Of a DNA stretch of 64,000 nucleotides, positions 5,773-14,468 are shown piece after piece. The position numbers and the translations under genes are program-made. The notes beneath the pieces were generated by a model. The model was not told the DNA's origin. It ran no database searches and was given only the letters and a program-made list of their open reading frames with translations. How positions within the stretch are numbered: position 1 is the stretch's first letter; each line of letters begins with the position of its first letter. The stretch comes from Streptomyces flaveolus (GTDB lineage Bacteria; Actinomycetota; Actinomycetes; Streptomycetales; Streptomycetaceae), in assembly GCF_000716535.1 (NCBI RefSeq), contig NZ_JNWV01000019.1, forward strand, positions 155,352 to 219,351, given 5' to 3'.

Positions 5773-8340
5773 TCACAGTCGCGGGTCGACCGGCTCCGAC
5801 TCCAGCGCCAGCACCCCGAACACCGCCTCGTGCACCCGCCACAGCGGCTCCCCGCCCGCGAGCCGGTCCAGGGCCTCCAGGCCGAGGGCGTACTCGCGCA
5901 GGGCGAGGGACCGCTTGTGGTTCAGGAACCGCTTCCGCAGCCGGGCCAGGTTCTCCGGCCGGGTGTACTCGGGACCGTAGATGATCCGCAGGTACTCCCG
6001 GCCCCGGCACTTGATGCCGGGCTGCACCAGCCGTCCCTCCGGGGTGCGGACCAGCGCGCCGACCGGTTTGACGACCATGCCCTCGCCGCCCCGGCCGGTC
6101 ATCTCCAGCCACCAGTCGACGCCCGCGCGGACCGACTCGGGGTCGCCGGTGTCGACGTACAGCCGCCGGGTGGTCTGCAGCAGCCCGGTGCCGTCGTGTT
6201 CCACCAGCCGGTCGATCAGGGCCAGTTGCTCGTCGTGCGGCAGCGCGGCGAGGCTGCGGCCCTGGGCGGCCAGGAGCTGGAAGGGGGCCAGCCGGACCCC
6301 GTCCAGGCCATCGGTGGTCCAGCAGTAGCGGCGGTAGGCGGCGGTGAAGGCACTCGCGTCGGCGGCGCGTTCGCGCTGCCGGGTGAGCAGGTCGCCCACG
6401 TCGGCACCGCGCGCCGCCGCGGCCTCCAGGGCGGTGAGCGCGCCCGGGAACACCGCGCCGGACGCGGCGCCGACGGCCGCGTACTGGCCGCGCAGCAGCC
6501 CCGTGGCCTTCAGCGACCAGGGCATCAGCTCGGCGTCCAGCAGCAGCCAGTCCGTGTCCAGTTCGTCCCACAGACCGGCGTCCCCGATCGCCGAGCGCAC
6601 CCGGCCGAGGATCTCCTCGGTGACCTCCGCGTCGTCGAAGAACGGCCGCCCGGTGCGCGTGTACAGCGAACCCGTGGGGCCTTCCACACCGAACCGCTTC
6701 CGCGCCGTCTCCGCGTCCCGGCAGACCAGGGCCACGGCCCGGGAGCCCATGTGCTTCTCCTCGCACACCACCCGCGCGACCCCGTCCCGCGCGTACTGCG
6801 CGAAGGCCTCCTCCGGGTGCTCCAGGAAGTGTCCATCAGCGGCTCCGCCGCGGGCCTCGATCTGCGAGGTGGCCGTCGGCGCCATGGTCGGCGGCAGGTA
6901 CGGCAGCAGGCGCGGGTCGGTCGCGAAGCGGCTCATGACCTCGAGGGCCGCCGCCGCGTTCTCCTCGCGGACGGCCACCCTGCCAGCGTGCCGGGTCTCC
7001 ACGGCCCGGCGGCCGTGCACGTCCGCCAGGTCCAGCGGCCGGCCGTCCTGTCCGCCGGGCGCCTCGGCGCGCAGCGGCCTCGCCGGCTCGTACCAGACCC
7101 GCTCGGCGGGTACGTCGACCAGCTCCCGCTCCGGCCAGCGCAGCGCGGTCAACTTGCCACCGAAGACGGCACCGGTGTCCAGGCAGATGGTGTTGTTGAG
7201 CCATGTCGCCTCGGGCACGGGTGTGTGGCCGTAGACCACCGCGGCCCGGCCCCGGTAGTCCTCCGCCCACGGGTAGCGCACCGGCAGCCCGAACTCGTCG
7301 GTCTCGCCGGTGGTCTCCCCGTACAGGGCGTGCGAGCGGACCCGGCCGGAGGTGCGGCCGTGGTACTTCTCCGGCAGGCCGGCGTGGCAGACCACGAGCC
7401 GTCCGCCGTCCAGGACGTAGTGGCTGACCAGTCCGTCGATGAACTCCCGTACCTCGGCGCGGAACTCCTCGCTCTCGCCCTCCATCTGCGCGATGGTCTC
7501 GGCGAGCCCGTGGGTGTGCTGGACCCTGCGGCCCTTGAGGTGGCGGCCGTACTTGTTCTCGTGGTTGCCGGGGACGCACAGGGCGTTGCCCGACTTCACC
7601 ATGGACATCACCCGGCGCAGCACACCGGGGCTGTCCGGGCCGCGGTCGACCAGGTCGCCGACGAACACGGCGGTACGGCCCTCCGGGTGCACCCCGTCCG
7701 CGTAGCCCAGCTTGTCCAGCAGCGCCTCCAGTTCGGCGGAGCAGCCGTGGATGTCGCCGATGATGTCGAACGGGCCGGTGAGGTGGGTGAGGTCGTTGTA
7801 GCGCTTCTCGGTGACGACGGTGGCGTTCTCCACCTCCTCCGTCCCGCGCAGCACGTGCACCTTGCGGAAGCCCTCGCGCTCCAGGTGGCGCAGCGAGCGG
7901 CGCAGTTCGCGGATGTGCCGCTGGATGACCCGGCGAGGCATGTCGGCGCGGTCGGTGCGGGCCGCGTTGCGCTCGGCGCACACCTCCTCCGGCACGTCCA
8001 GCACGATGGCGATGGGCAGCACGTCGTACTGCTTGGCCAGGGCGATCAGCTGACGCCGGGAGTCCTGCTGGACGCTGGTGGCGTCCACGACGGTGCGGCG
8101 GCCGGCGGCCAGCCGCTTGCCCGCGATGTAGTGCAGGACGTCGAAGGCGTCCCGGGTCGCGCTCTGGTCGTTCTCGTCGTCGCAGACCAGTCCGCGGCAG
8201 AAGTCGGAGGAGATCACCTCGGTGGGCTTGAAGTGCCGTCGGGCGAAGGTGGACTTGCCGGCGCCGGAGGCGCCGACGAGGACAACGAGGGACAGGTCGG
8301 TGACGGGGAGTTCCCGTCCCGGCTTCCGGGTCTCGGTCAT
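5773..8340 (-). CDS. pnkp: Polynucleotide kinase-phosphatase (bacterial RNA repair)
   Basis: This 855-aa protein has the three modules of bacterial Pnkp. The N-terminal kinase has P-loop GASGAGKST at about residue 25. The central metallophosphoesterase has GDIHG, GDLVDRG and GNHENK (about 190-290), plus a GHTP motif later. The C-terminal ligase-type adenylyltransferase has EEKHMGSRAV (KxxG motif I). Together they heal 5'-OH and 2',3'-cyclic phosphate RNA ends and, with Hen1, seal them after ribotoxin cleavage (established for Clostridium thermocellum and Anabaena). The ATG at 8340 overlaps the hen1 stop (ATGA). Length and domain order match the family, so the gene appears intact. Confidence 0.95.
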   Translation of the reverse strand: MTETRKPGRELPVTDLSLVVLVGASGAGKSTFARRHFKPTEVISSDFCRGLVCDDENDQSATRDAFDVLHYIAGKRLAAGRRTVVDATSVQQDSRRQLIALAKQYDVLPIAIVLDVPEEVCAERNAARTDRADMPRRVIQRHIRELRRSLRHLEREGFRKVHVLRGTEEVENATVVTEKRYNDLTHLTGPFDIIGDIHGCSAELEALLDKLGYADGVHPEGRTAVFVGDLVDRGPDSPGVLRRVMSMVKSGNALCVPGNHENKYGRHLKGRRVQHTHGLAETIAQMEGESEEFRAEVREFIDGLVSHYVLDGGRLVVCHAGLPEKYHGRTSGRVRSHALYGETTGETDEFGLPVRYPWAEDYRGRAAVVYGHTPVPEATWLNNTICLDTGAVFGGKLTALRWPERELVDVPAERVWYEPARPLRAEAPGGQDGRPLDLADVHGRRAVETRHAGRVAVREENAAAALEVMSRFATDPRLLPYLPPTMAPTATSQIEARGGAADGHFLEHPEEAFAQYARDGVARVVCEEKHMGSRAVALVCRDAETARKRFGVEGPTGSLYTRTGRPFFDDAEVTEEILGRVRSAIGDAGLWDELDTDWLLLDAELMPWSLKATGLLRGQYAAVGAASGAVFPGALTALEAAAARGADVGDLLTRQRERAADASAFTAAYRRYCWTTDGLDGVRLAPFQLLAAQGRSLAALPHDEQLALIDRLVEHDGTGLLQTTRRLYVDTGDPESVRAGVDWWLEMTGRGGEGMVVKPVGALVRTPEGRLVQPGIKCRGREYLRIIYGPEYTRPENLARLRKRFLNHKRSLALREYALGLEALDRLAGGEPLWRVHEAVFGVLALESEPVDPRL

Positions 8341-9797
8341 GCGGCCTTCGCCTCCTTCTCGGTGTCGCGGCGGTGGAACAGGGCCATCTGGGTGGGCGGG
8401 CCCACTTCGGGGTCGTCGGGGCCCACGGGGAGGAACTCGACGTCGTAGCCGTGGCGTCCGGCCACGGTCGTCGCCCAGGCGCGGAACTCCTCGCGGGTCC
8501 ACTCGAAGCGGTGGTCGCCGTGCCGGACGTGTCCGGCGGGCAGGCTCTCCCAGCGGACGTTGTACTCGACGTTCGGGGTGGTGACGACGACCGTGCGCGG
8601 GCGGGCGTGCCCGAACACGGAGTACTCCAGGGCGGGCAGCCGGGGCAGGTCGAGGTGTTCGATCACCTCGCTGAGCACCGCGGCGTCGTACCCCTTGAGC
8701 CGGTTGTCGGTGTAGGCGAGGGAGCCCTGGACGAGCTTGACGCGGGCCGCCTGCCGCTCCCCCATCCGGTCGAGCTTGAGCCGCCGTGCCGCGATGGTCA
8801 GGGCCCGTACGGACACGTCGACGCCGACGATCTCGGTGAACCGGGTGTCCTTGAGCAGCGCCTGCACCAACTGGCCCTGGCCGCATCCCAGGTCGAGGAC
8901 GCGCGCGGCCCCGGACGCGTGCAGCGCGGAGAGGATCGCCGCCCGGCGCTGCTCGGCGAGCGGGGTCGGCTTCTCCTCCGCCTCGGTCTCCTCCGCGACG
9001 GCGTTGTCGATGTCCTCGACCTCGCTGTCGTCGGCCTCGGCCAGCCGCACCAGTTCCAGCCGCTCGCGCGCCTGCCGGGTCAGCGACCAGCGCCGGGACA
9101 GGTAACGGCTGGTGATGAGCTGCTGCTCCGGGTGGCCGGCCAGCCAGCCCTCACCCGCGCGCAGCAGCTTGTCGACCTCGTCGGCGGAGACCCAGTAGTG
9201 CTTGGCGTCGTCCAGCACCGGCAGCAGGACGTACAGGTGGCGCAGCGCCTCCGCGAGGGTCAGCCGCTCCGACTCCAGCACCAGCCGGACGTACCGCGAG
9301 TCGCCCCATTCCGGGAACGCGGTGTCGAGCGGGACGGGGTCGGCGGTGACGGACCAGCCGAGGGGTGCGAAGAGCCGTCGTACGAGCTCGGCTCCGCCGC
9401 GGGCGGGCAGCGCCGGGACCTCGATGCGCAGCGGCAGCGGGGCCGCCGCCCGCTCGGGGCGGGCGGTGCACACCCCGCGCAGGGCGCTGGAGAAGACGTT
9501 GCTCAGCGCGACCGCGAGGAGCGAGGAGGCGGCGTAGGGGCGGTCGTTGACGTACTGCGCGAGGGCCGCGTCGGGGGCGCCGCCGCGGCCCTTGCCCCGC
9601 CGGACGAGTGCGAGCGTGTCGGTCTCCAGCAGCAGGGCGGCCGTGCAGCGCTCGGCGTCCGCCTCGGGGTAGAAGACGTGCGCCGTGCCGTACGACGTGG
9701 AGAACGCCTGTGCCTTGTCGGGGTGCTTGTGCAGCAGGTACCCCAGATCGGTGGCCGGGTTCCCGGCCGTACCGGTGGTGGAGATCGTCACGAACAT
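8337..9797 (-). CDS. hen1: 3'-terminal RNA ribose 2'-O-methyltransferase Hen1
   Basis: This 486-aa protein has an N-terminal ligase-activating domain (about 1-240, with Asn/Tyr-rich VNDRPYAASSLLAVALSNVF), an acidic linker, and a C-terminal SAM-dependent methyltransferase. The methyltransferase carries VLDLGCGQGQL and the Mn-binding EVIEHLD motif of Hen1. It methylates the 2'-OH at the 3' end of a broken RNA before Pnkp ligation, so the repaired site resists recutting (family knowledge). ATG 9797 begins MFVTISTT, the usual Hen1 N-terminus. The minus-strand pair hen1-pnkp is overlapped and surely co-expressed. Such pairs respond to RNA-damaging toxins. Confidence 0.95.
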   Translation of the reverse strand: MFVTISTTGTAGNPATDLGYLLHKHPDKAQAFSTSYGTAHVFYPEADAERCTAALLLETDTLALVRRGKGRGGAPDAALAQYVNDRPYAASSLLAVALSNVFSSALRGVCTARPERAAAPLPLRIEVPALPARGGAELVRRLFAPLGWSVTADPVPLDTAFPEWGDSRYVRLVLESERLTLAEALRHLYVLLPVLDDAKHYWVSADEVDKLLRAGEGWLAGHPEQQLITSRYLSRRWSLTRQARERLELVRLAEADDSEVEDIDNAVAEETEAEEKPTPLAEQRRAAILSALHASGAARVLDLGCGQGQLVQALLKDTRFTEIVGVDVSVRALTIAARRLKLDRMGERQAARVKLVQGSLAYTDNRLKGYDAAVLSEVIEHLDLPRLPALEYSVFGHARPRTVVVTTPNVEYNVRWESLPAGHVRHGDHRFEWTREEFRAWATTVAGRHGYDVEFLPVGPDDPEVGPPTQMALFHRRDTEKEAKAA

Positions 9798-9906
9798 GCT
9801 GTCGAGTCTCCCTGGCCGGGACCTCGCCGACCACAGGTTTTTCCGTGCGGCGGGTGGCCGACGGGCCCCCGGCCCACCGGGCCGGCCGCGCGGTACGGGT
9901 TCCCGC

Positions 9907-10848
9907 TCAGGAGTCGTCGTCGACGATCTTCCGGGCCTTCGCCATGGCCCGCTGGTCGTCGGCGCGCCGTGCGTCCAGCGCCTTCTTGTTCTTGCTGATG
10001 GCGGTCTTCTGCGCGCGGCTCTCGACGGCGTGCACGGCCTGGATGAAGCCGGTGTCGAGCTTGCACCGGGCGTCCGCGGCGGCGGTCTTCTTCTCCTTCT
10101 GCGACGGCTCCTCACCACGGAACCAGTCGGAGTCGGTCGACGCCTGGTCCGGGTCGGAGTAGCGGAAGCCCTTGTCCTTCATGCAGTCCGACCACTCGCG
10201 CTCGGCCTTCTTCCAGGCGGGGTCCTTCCGCGCTTGCTTGTGCGCCTGGTACCAGTACTGCGCGGGGAGCGAGTAGTAGCCGCTGAGCCGCACGCCGCCG
10301 ATCTTCGTGGGCTTGGGCTCGGGGCCGTAGATCTTCCGCACCGCCTCGCCCATGCACCCCTTCTCGGGAATGGGGTGGCCGTGCGCCCGGTGGCTGTCGC
10401 CGGACTCGAACGTGCCGGTGAGGGCCGCGTACTGGTCGGCGGGCCACTCCATCGGCTGGGCGTCGGACTCGTCCCGCCGCGCGTTGTGGTAGCCGCGCTC
10501 GGCCGCCAGGTCGGGGTCGTCCACACCGTACGGGCTGGAGTCCCCGACCCTGCTGCCGCTCGCGAGGGTGCCCTGTCGCACCGGGTAGGTCGACTCGACG
10601 GTCCTGGTGTCGAGCGTCTTGAAACCGGTGAACCCGAGCCGGACCATGCACCGCTTGGCGAGGATCCACTGTGCCGTGCCGACGGCCTTGCCGTCGCGGG
10701 ACGTCGCGTCCGGTATGTAGGCGTTCAGCGGGAACGACTTCATGGTGTTGAGGCGGCGGGCCTCGTCACCGGGGTCGTCGTCGCCGACGAACTGGCACGC
10801 CGACACGGCGAGCAGGCCGGTGAGAGCAAGGGGGAGGATTTTACGCAC
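9907..10848 (-). CDS. Secreted lipoprotein, unknown function
   Basis: This is a protein of about 313 aa. MRKILPLALTGLLAVSAC gives a compact lipoprotein signal with lipobox VSAC. The mature part is hydrophilic and rich in Trp, Lys and Arg, with spaced Cys (EKGCMGEAV, EWSDCMKDKGF). That pattern is seen in many Streptomyces lipoproteins of unknown role. Three in-frame starts are possible: GTG 10896, ATG 10875 and GTG 10848; none has a clear ribosome binding site. I prefer 10848 because 10896 falls inside a 22-bp element shared with the gene at 12740, and 10848 puts both genes the same distance (35 bases) from it. Confidence 0.75.
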   Translation of the reverse strand: MRKILPLALTGLLAVSACQFVGDDDPGDEARRLNTMKSFPLNAYIPDATSRDGKAVGTAQWILAKRCMVRLGFTGFKTLDTRTVESTYPVRQGTLASGSRVGDSSPYGVDDPDLAAERGYHNARRDESDAQPMEWPADQYAALTGTFESGDSHRAHGHPIPEKGCMGEAVRKIYGPEPKPTKIGGVRLSGYYSLPAQYWYQAHKQARKDPAWKKAEREWSDCMKDKGFRYSDPDQASTDSDWFRGEEPSQKEKKTAAADARCKLDTGFIQAVHAVESRAQKTAISKNKKALDARRADDQRAMAKARKIVDDDS

Positions 10849-10882
10849 GCGGTCATACGACCAGGCAGGGATCATGCGCGCT

Positions 10883-10904
10883 GTGATGGAAGCCACAGTT
10901 CCGG
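10883..10904 (-). promoter_or_regulatory. 22-bp shared upstream element, copy 1
   Basis: On the minus strand this reads GGAACTGTGGCTTCC plus TCAC flanks. It matches 12775-12796 at 20 of 22 bases. GGAA and TTCC form a small inverted repeat, and GGAAC also resembles the -35 box of ECF sigma promoters such as SigE. Both copies sit upstream of minus-strand envelope genes. Confidence 0.55.
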
Positions 10905-11010
10905 CACATGGTGTTCACAGAAGCCCCATGTGATCTCCGTCATGGCCGCCCCGGTCCGGCGTCTGGTGGAGTGAGCCCCCGTCAACTGACCACTGACAGA
11001 GGGGGGAACC

Positions 11011-11967
11011 ATGACCAACGGCCAGGGAACCCGGGTACGCGCAAGAGCCGCCGTCGCCGTGGCGGCCGGTGCCGTCCTCGGAGCGGGTGTCCTCGCGACC
11101 GCTCCCGCCCAGGCGGCCACGGCGCCGGCCGCGGCCTCCGCCCAGCGCTCCGCCGCCGCGGCACCGCAGGTGTCGGCCCAGGGCGCGTACGCCATGAACC
11201 CGGCGACGGGCAAGCAGCTCTTCGGCAAGGCGCCGGACGGGCAGCTGCGGACCGGCTCCACCACGAAGATCATGACGGCGCTCGTGGTGCTGTCGCAGCG
11301 GAACGTGGACCTCGGGAAGAAGGTGAAGATCAAGAGGGAGTACACCGACTACGTCATCGACCCGGTGACGCACGTCCAGCGGTACTCCAGCGCCAATCTG
11401 ATCCTCGGCGACTCGATGAAGGTGGGCGACCTGCTGTACGGCCTGCTGCTGCCCTCGGGCTGCGACGCGGCCTACGCGCTCGCGGACACCTACGGCACGG
11501 GCTCGACGACGGCCCAGCGGACCAAGTCCTTCATCGGCAAGATGAACGCCAAGGCGCGCGAACTCGGCCTGAAGAACACCCACTTCGACTCCTTCGACGG
11601 GGTGTCCAACGGCAAGAACCACTCCTCGCCGCGTGACCTGGCCAAGCTGGCCGGGGTCGCACTGAAGAACAAGACGTTCAAGAAGGTCGTCGGCACCAAG
11701 GTCTACGACGACATGCAGTCGTACCGGCCCGGCGGCGGGACGCACGCCATGAAGCCGTGGAGCAACTCGAACAAGCTCCTCACCTCCTACCGGGGCGCGT
11801 TCGGCGTGAAGACCGGCTCCGGCCCGGAGGCGAAGTTCTGCCTGGTGTTCGCGGCCACCCGTGGTTCGAAGACGGTCGTGGGCACGATTCTCGCCGACAC
11901 GTCGGCGGACCAGCGTTTCAAGGACGCGGCGAAGATCCTGGACTACGGCTTCACCCAGCGGGGCTGA
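11011..11967 (+). CDS. D-alanyl-D-alanine carboxypeptidase, peptidase family S11
   Basis: This 318-aa exported protein has a Sec signal peptide (about 1-35, ending APAQA). The penicillin-binding motifs are all present: STTKIM (SxxK, about residue 86), SGCDAA at the SxN position in the actinobacterial form, and KTGSG (about 266). It trims the terminal D-Ala from peptidoglycan stem peptides outside the cell. The start follows gaggggggaacc, a strong ribosome binding site. It is monocistronic, divergent from the lipoprotein gene, and ends at a strong hairpin. It lacks the C-terminal membrane anchor helix of PBP5, so it is probably released or wall-held. Confidence 0.92.
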   Translation: MTNGQGTRVRARAAVAVAAGAVLGAGVLATAPAQAATAPAAASAQRSAAAAPQVSAQGAYAMNPATGKQLFGKAPDGQLRTGSTTKIMTALVVLSQRNVDLGKKVKIKREYTDYVIDPVTHVQRYSSANLILGDSMKVGDLLYGLLLPSGCDAAYALADTYGTGSTTAQRTKSFIGKMNAKARELGLKNTHFDSFDGVSNGKNHSSPRDLAKLAGVALKNKTFKKVVGTKVYDDMQSYRPGGGTHAMKPWSNSNKLLTSYRGAFGVKTGSGPEAKFCLVFAATRGSKTVVGTILADTSADQRFKDAAKILDYGFTQRG

Positions 11968-11973
11968 GCCGGA

Positions 11974-11999
11974 CCGGGGGGACCCGCGGGTCCCCCCGG
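11974..11999 (+). terminator. Terminator hairpin after the carboxypeptidase
   Basis: Seven bases after the stop codon there is a perfect 12-bp GC stem (ccggggggaccc paired with its complement) and a 2-base loop. No T tract follows, which is usual for Streptomyces terminators. Confidence 0.75.
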
Positions 12000-12212
12000 C
12001 ACCCCGGCCGGGCCGGGTCCGTCCGGGCCACGCGGGCAGCCCTTTCGGGGCGAGGCCCCGCGGCAGGACCGTGAGCGAACGGCGCCGACGGCATCGGCGA
12101 CCGCGCGACGGGCGTGGCGGGGGCGGCGGGGGCGGCGGACCTGGCCGACGCGTATGCCGAGTGGTGGGACGGGGACGACGCGGACCAAGGCGTGGCCTGG
12201 AACCCGCTCGTC

Positions 12213-12740
12213 TCACACGGGACGGCGAGCGTCTTCCGACCCGGGATCCGTGACCTGCCCACCCTGCCGCGGCCGGCGCTCGGAGATCGCTCCGGCGACG
12301 ATCCCGAGGGTCACGGCGGCGAGGCCGAGACCGACGACGCCCGTGTTGATCCAGAAGTAGCCGGGGCTGCTCGGAGCGGCGCTGCCGTCGGCCAGGACAC
12401 AGTCGAAGCGGAGCGGCACCCAGGAGGCCTTCTGGCCGACGAGCACACCGGGCGGGAAGTCGTCGCGGCACTCGTGGGCCGGTGAGGAGTCCGCGCCGGA
12501 GGACGACTCGTGCACGGAGAGCGCGACCGATCCCGCGCCCAGGAAATACAGGACGACCGTGGCCCAGCCCGCCATCCACGCCGACCAGCGCACCAGGTCG
12601 AGCCGCCAGTCAGGGCGCCTGCCGGGCATCGCCACGGACAGGAGCTTGACGATGACGGCGATCACCCAGGCGGGGATCGCCACCAGGGCCGGGAAGAGCA
12701 GGAAGCCGAAGAGGATGCCGAGCGCCGAATCATCGTCCAT
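12213..12740 (-). CDS. Small integral membrane protein, unknown function
   Basis: This 175-aa protein has hydrophobic helices at about 6-32, 51-72 and 132-150. A Cys-containing extracellular loop (HECRDDF, FDCVLADG) lies between helices two and three, so a disulfide is possible. The start is ATG 12740, with GGGA 7 bases upstream. The upstream region carries the second copy of the shared 22-bp element found before the lipoprotein at 10848. That suggests co-regulation in an envelope response, though the two genes are separated by the carboxypeptidase. I cannot name a family. Confidence 0.65.
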   Translation of the reverse strand: MDDDSALGILFGFLLFPALVAIPAWVIAVIVKLLSVAMPGRRPDWRLDLVRWSAWMAGWATVVLYFLGAGSVALSVHESSSGADSSPAHECRDDFPPGVLVGQKASWVPLRFDCVLADGSAAPSSPGYFWINTGVVGLGLAAVTLGIVAGAISERRPRQGGQVTDPGSEDARRPV

Positions 12741-12774
12741 CGAGCGATCCCAGCAGCACCGCCCCGCCCGGACC

Positions 12775-12796
12775 GTGACGGAAGCCACAGTTCCAG
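12775..12796 (-). promoter_or_regulatory. 22-bp shared upstream element, copy 2
   Basis: This is the second copy of the element at 10883-10904. It ends 35 bases before the ATG of the membrane protein. Confidence 0.55.
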
Positions 12797-12961
12797 TCAC
12801 AGCCTCGTCACAGGCCGGGGTGTGAGGGGCGAGGGTTCGAAGAGGGGGGCTGTGGGGCGGGGTTGGACACTCTGGCCGGGCCGGGGCGCGAGGTCCCGGG
12901 GCTCGTGGGGCTGGGCCCCGGGACGAGGGCTGGGCGCCGGAACTGGGGCGGGCGCCGGTGG

Positions 12962-13885
12962 CTACGACAGCTGGGACTGGACCTGGCTGGAGATCAGCTC
13001 CAGGTGGTCCAGATCGCCGAGGTCCAGCACCTGGAGGTAGATCCGCTGGGAACCGATCTCCGCGTACCGGCCGATCTTGTCGACGACCTCGGACGGGGAA
13101 CCGGCCAGCCCGTTGGCCTTCAGCTCGTCCACCTCACGGCCGATCGCGGCGGCGCGCCGGGCCACCTCCTGGTCGTCCTTGCCGACGCAGACGACGAGCG
13201 CGTTGGAGTACGTCAGGTCGTCCGCGTCGCGGCCCGCCTGCACCGCGGCGGCCCGCACCCGGCCGAACTGCCGCTCGCTGTCCTCGATCGAGGCGAACGG
13301 GATGTTGAACTCGTCGGCGTACCGGGCGGCGAGCCGCGGGGTCCGGGTCGCACCATGGCCGCCGATGAGCACCGGGACCTTCTTCTGGGCGGGCTTGGGC
13401 AGCGCCGGGGAGTCGGTGAGGTCGTAGTACGCGCCGTGGAAGTCGAAGGTCTTGCCGACCTCCGTCGCCCACAGCCCGGTGACGATCGCGAGCTGCTCCT
13501 CCAGCCGCGCGAACTTCTCCTTCGGGAAGGGGATGCCGTACGCCTTGTGCTCCTCCTCGAACCAGCCCGCGCCGAGGCCGAGTTCGACCCGGCCGCCGGA
13601 CATCTGGTCGACCTGGGCGACCTGGATGGCGAGTACGCCGGGGAGGCGGAAGGTACCGGCGGTCATCAGCGTGCCGAGGCGGATGCGCTTGGTCTCGCGG
13701 GCGAGACCGGCGAGGGTGATCCAGGCGTCCGTCGGGCCGGGCAGGCCGTCCACGCTGCCCATGCGGAGGTAGTGGTCGGAACGGAAGAAGGCGTCGAAGC
13801 CCAAGTCCTCGGTGGCCTTGGCCACGGCGAGCAGGGTGTCGTAGGTGGCCCCCTGCTGGGGCTCGGTGAAGATTCGAAGGTCCAT
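12962..13885 (-). CDS. LLM class F420-dependent oxidoreductase
   Basis: This 307-aa TIM-barrel protein of the luciferase-like monooxygenase superfamily begins MDLRIFTEPQQG. It continues with DAFFRSDHYLRM, then RIRLGTLMTAGTFRLP and the nucleotide-binding segment PVLIGGHGATRTPRLAARYAD. The pattern matches actinobacterial F420-dependent enzymes that reduce or oxidise small molecules; the substrate cannot be read from the sequence. I chose ATG 13885 over the longer frame from 14083 because the family N-terminus begins there. It appears to be a single-gene unit. Confidence 0.88.
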   Translation of the reverse strand: MDLRIFTEPQQGATYDTLLAVAKATEDLGFDAFFRSDHYLRMGSVDGLPGPTDAWITLAGLARETKRIRLGTLMTAGTFRLPGVLAIQVAQVDQMSGGRVELGLGAGWFEEEHKAYGIPFPKEKFARLEEQLAIVTGLWATEVGKTFDFHGAYYDLTDSPALPKPAQKKVPVLIGGHGATRTPRLAARYADEFNIPFASIEDSERQFGRVRAAAVQAGRDADDLTYSNALVVCVGKDDQEVARRAAAIGREVDELKANGLAGSPSEVVDKIGRYAEIGSQRIYLQVLDLGDLDHLELISSQVQSQLS

Positions 13886-14122
13886 ACATCTATCCTGCAC
13901 GGCGCCGCCCGCGTCGACCGCGCCGGTACCGTCCGGCACGGCCGTCCCCGGTCGGGTGAAATTCGCCCACCCCGCGCGCGGGCCTCGCTCCGGTCCGGTG
14001 ACCGGCCCCGACGGTGATCGTTGGGCCGTCGGAGCCGGACCGTCCGGCGCCCGCGCCGGACGGTGGCTTCCGTCGCGCGTCACCGCTCCGGCCCCGGCGG
14101 GCCGGGGGCCGAGGAGGCCGTC

Positions 14123-14317
14123 ATGTCCGAAGAGTCCGTTCCCCAGCAGGGAGGCCCCGCCGGCCGGCCGAAGGGGTTGCTGGAGCAGATGGAGGAGCTG
14201 ATGGCGGCACTGAACGCGGACCTGTCAGCCCTGGCGGACCTCCAGGCCGGGGGCCCGGCGCCGGGCACGGCCGACGAGACGGACCGAGACGGACCGAGAC
14301 GGACCGAGATGGGCTGA
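14123..14317 (+). CDS. Small hypothetical protein, 64 aa
   Basis: GAGGAGG sits 6 bases before ATG 14123, a near-ideal ribosome binding site. The 64-aa product has an amphipathic helix around residues 18-43 (GLLEQMEELMAALNADLSAL) and a disordered charged tail. The tail is encoded by a 10-bp tandem repeat (ggaccgagac, three copies at 14281-14310). Because the period is not a multiple of three, each copy is read in a different frame, so repeat slippage would change the C-terminus. Its function is unknown. Confidence 0.6.
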   Translation: MSEESVPQQGGPAGRPKGLLEQMEELMAALNADLSALADLQAGGPAPGTADETDRDGPRRTEMG

Positions 14318-14468
14318 GACGGCCGGCGCGGTGACGCACCGGGTGACGGCTCAGGGCGCCGACGTCACGAGGACCGAGCGCGCAGGCGCGGCGGCGGTTC
14401 GGTGCGGATCGCGGCGGGGCCGCCGGGCGAACCGCCCCGGTCACGCAACCTCCGAGGGAACCCCCCGG

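Noticed and set aside
5773..8886. Extended 1037-codon version of pnkp
   Set aside because: The extra N-terminal part lies over hen1 in another frame. Pnkp starts at ATG 8340, where the kinase domain and the ATGA overlap begin.
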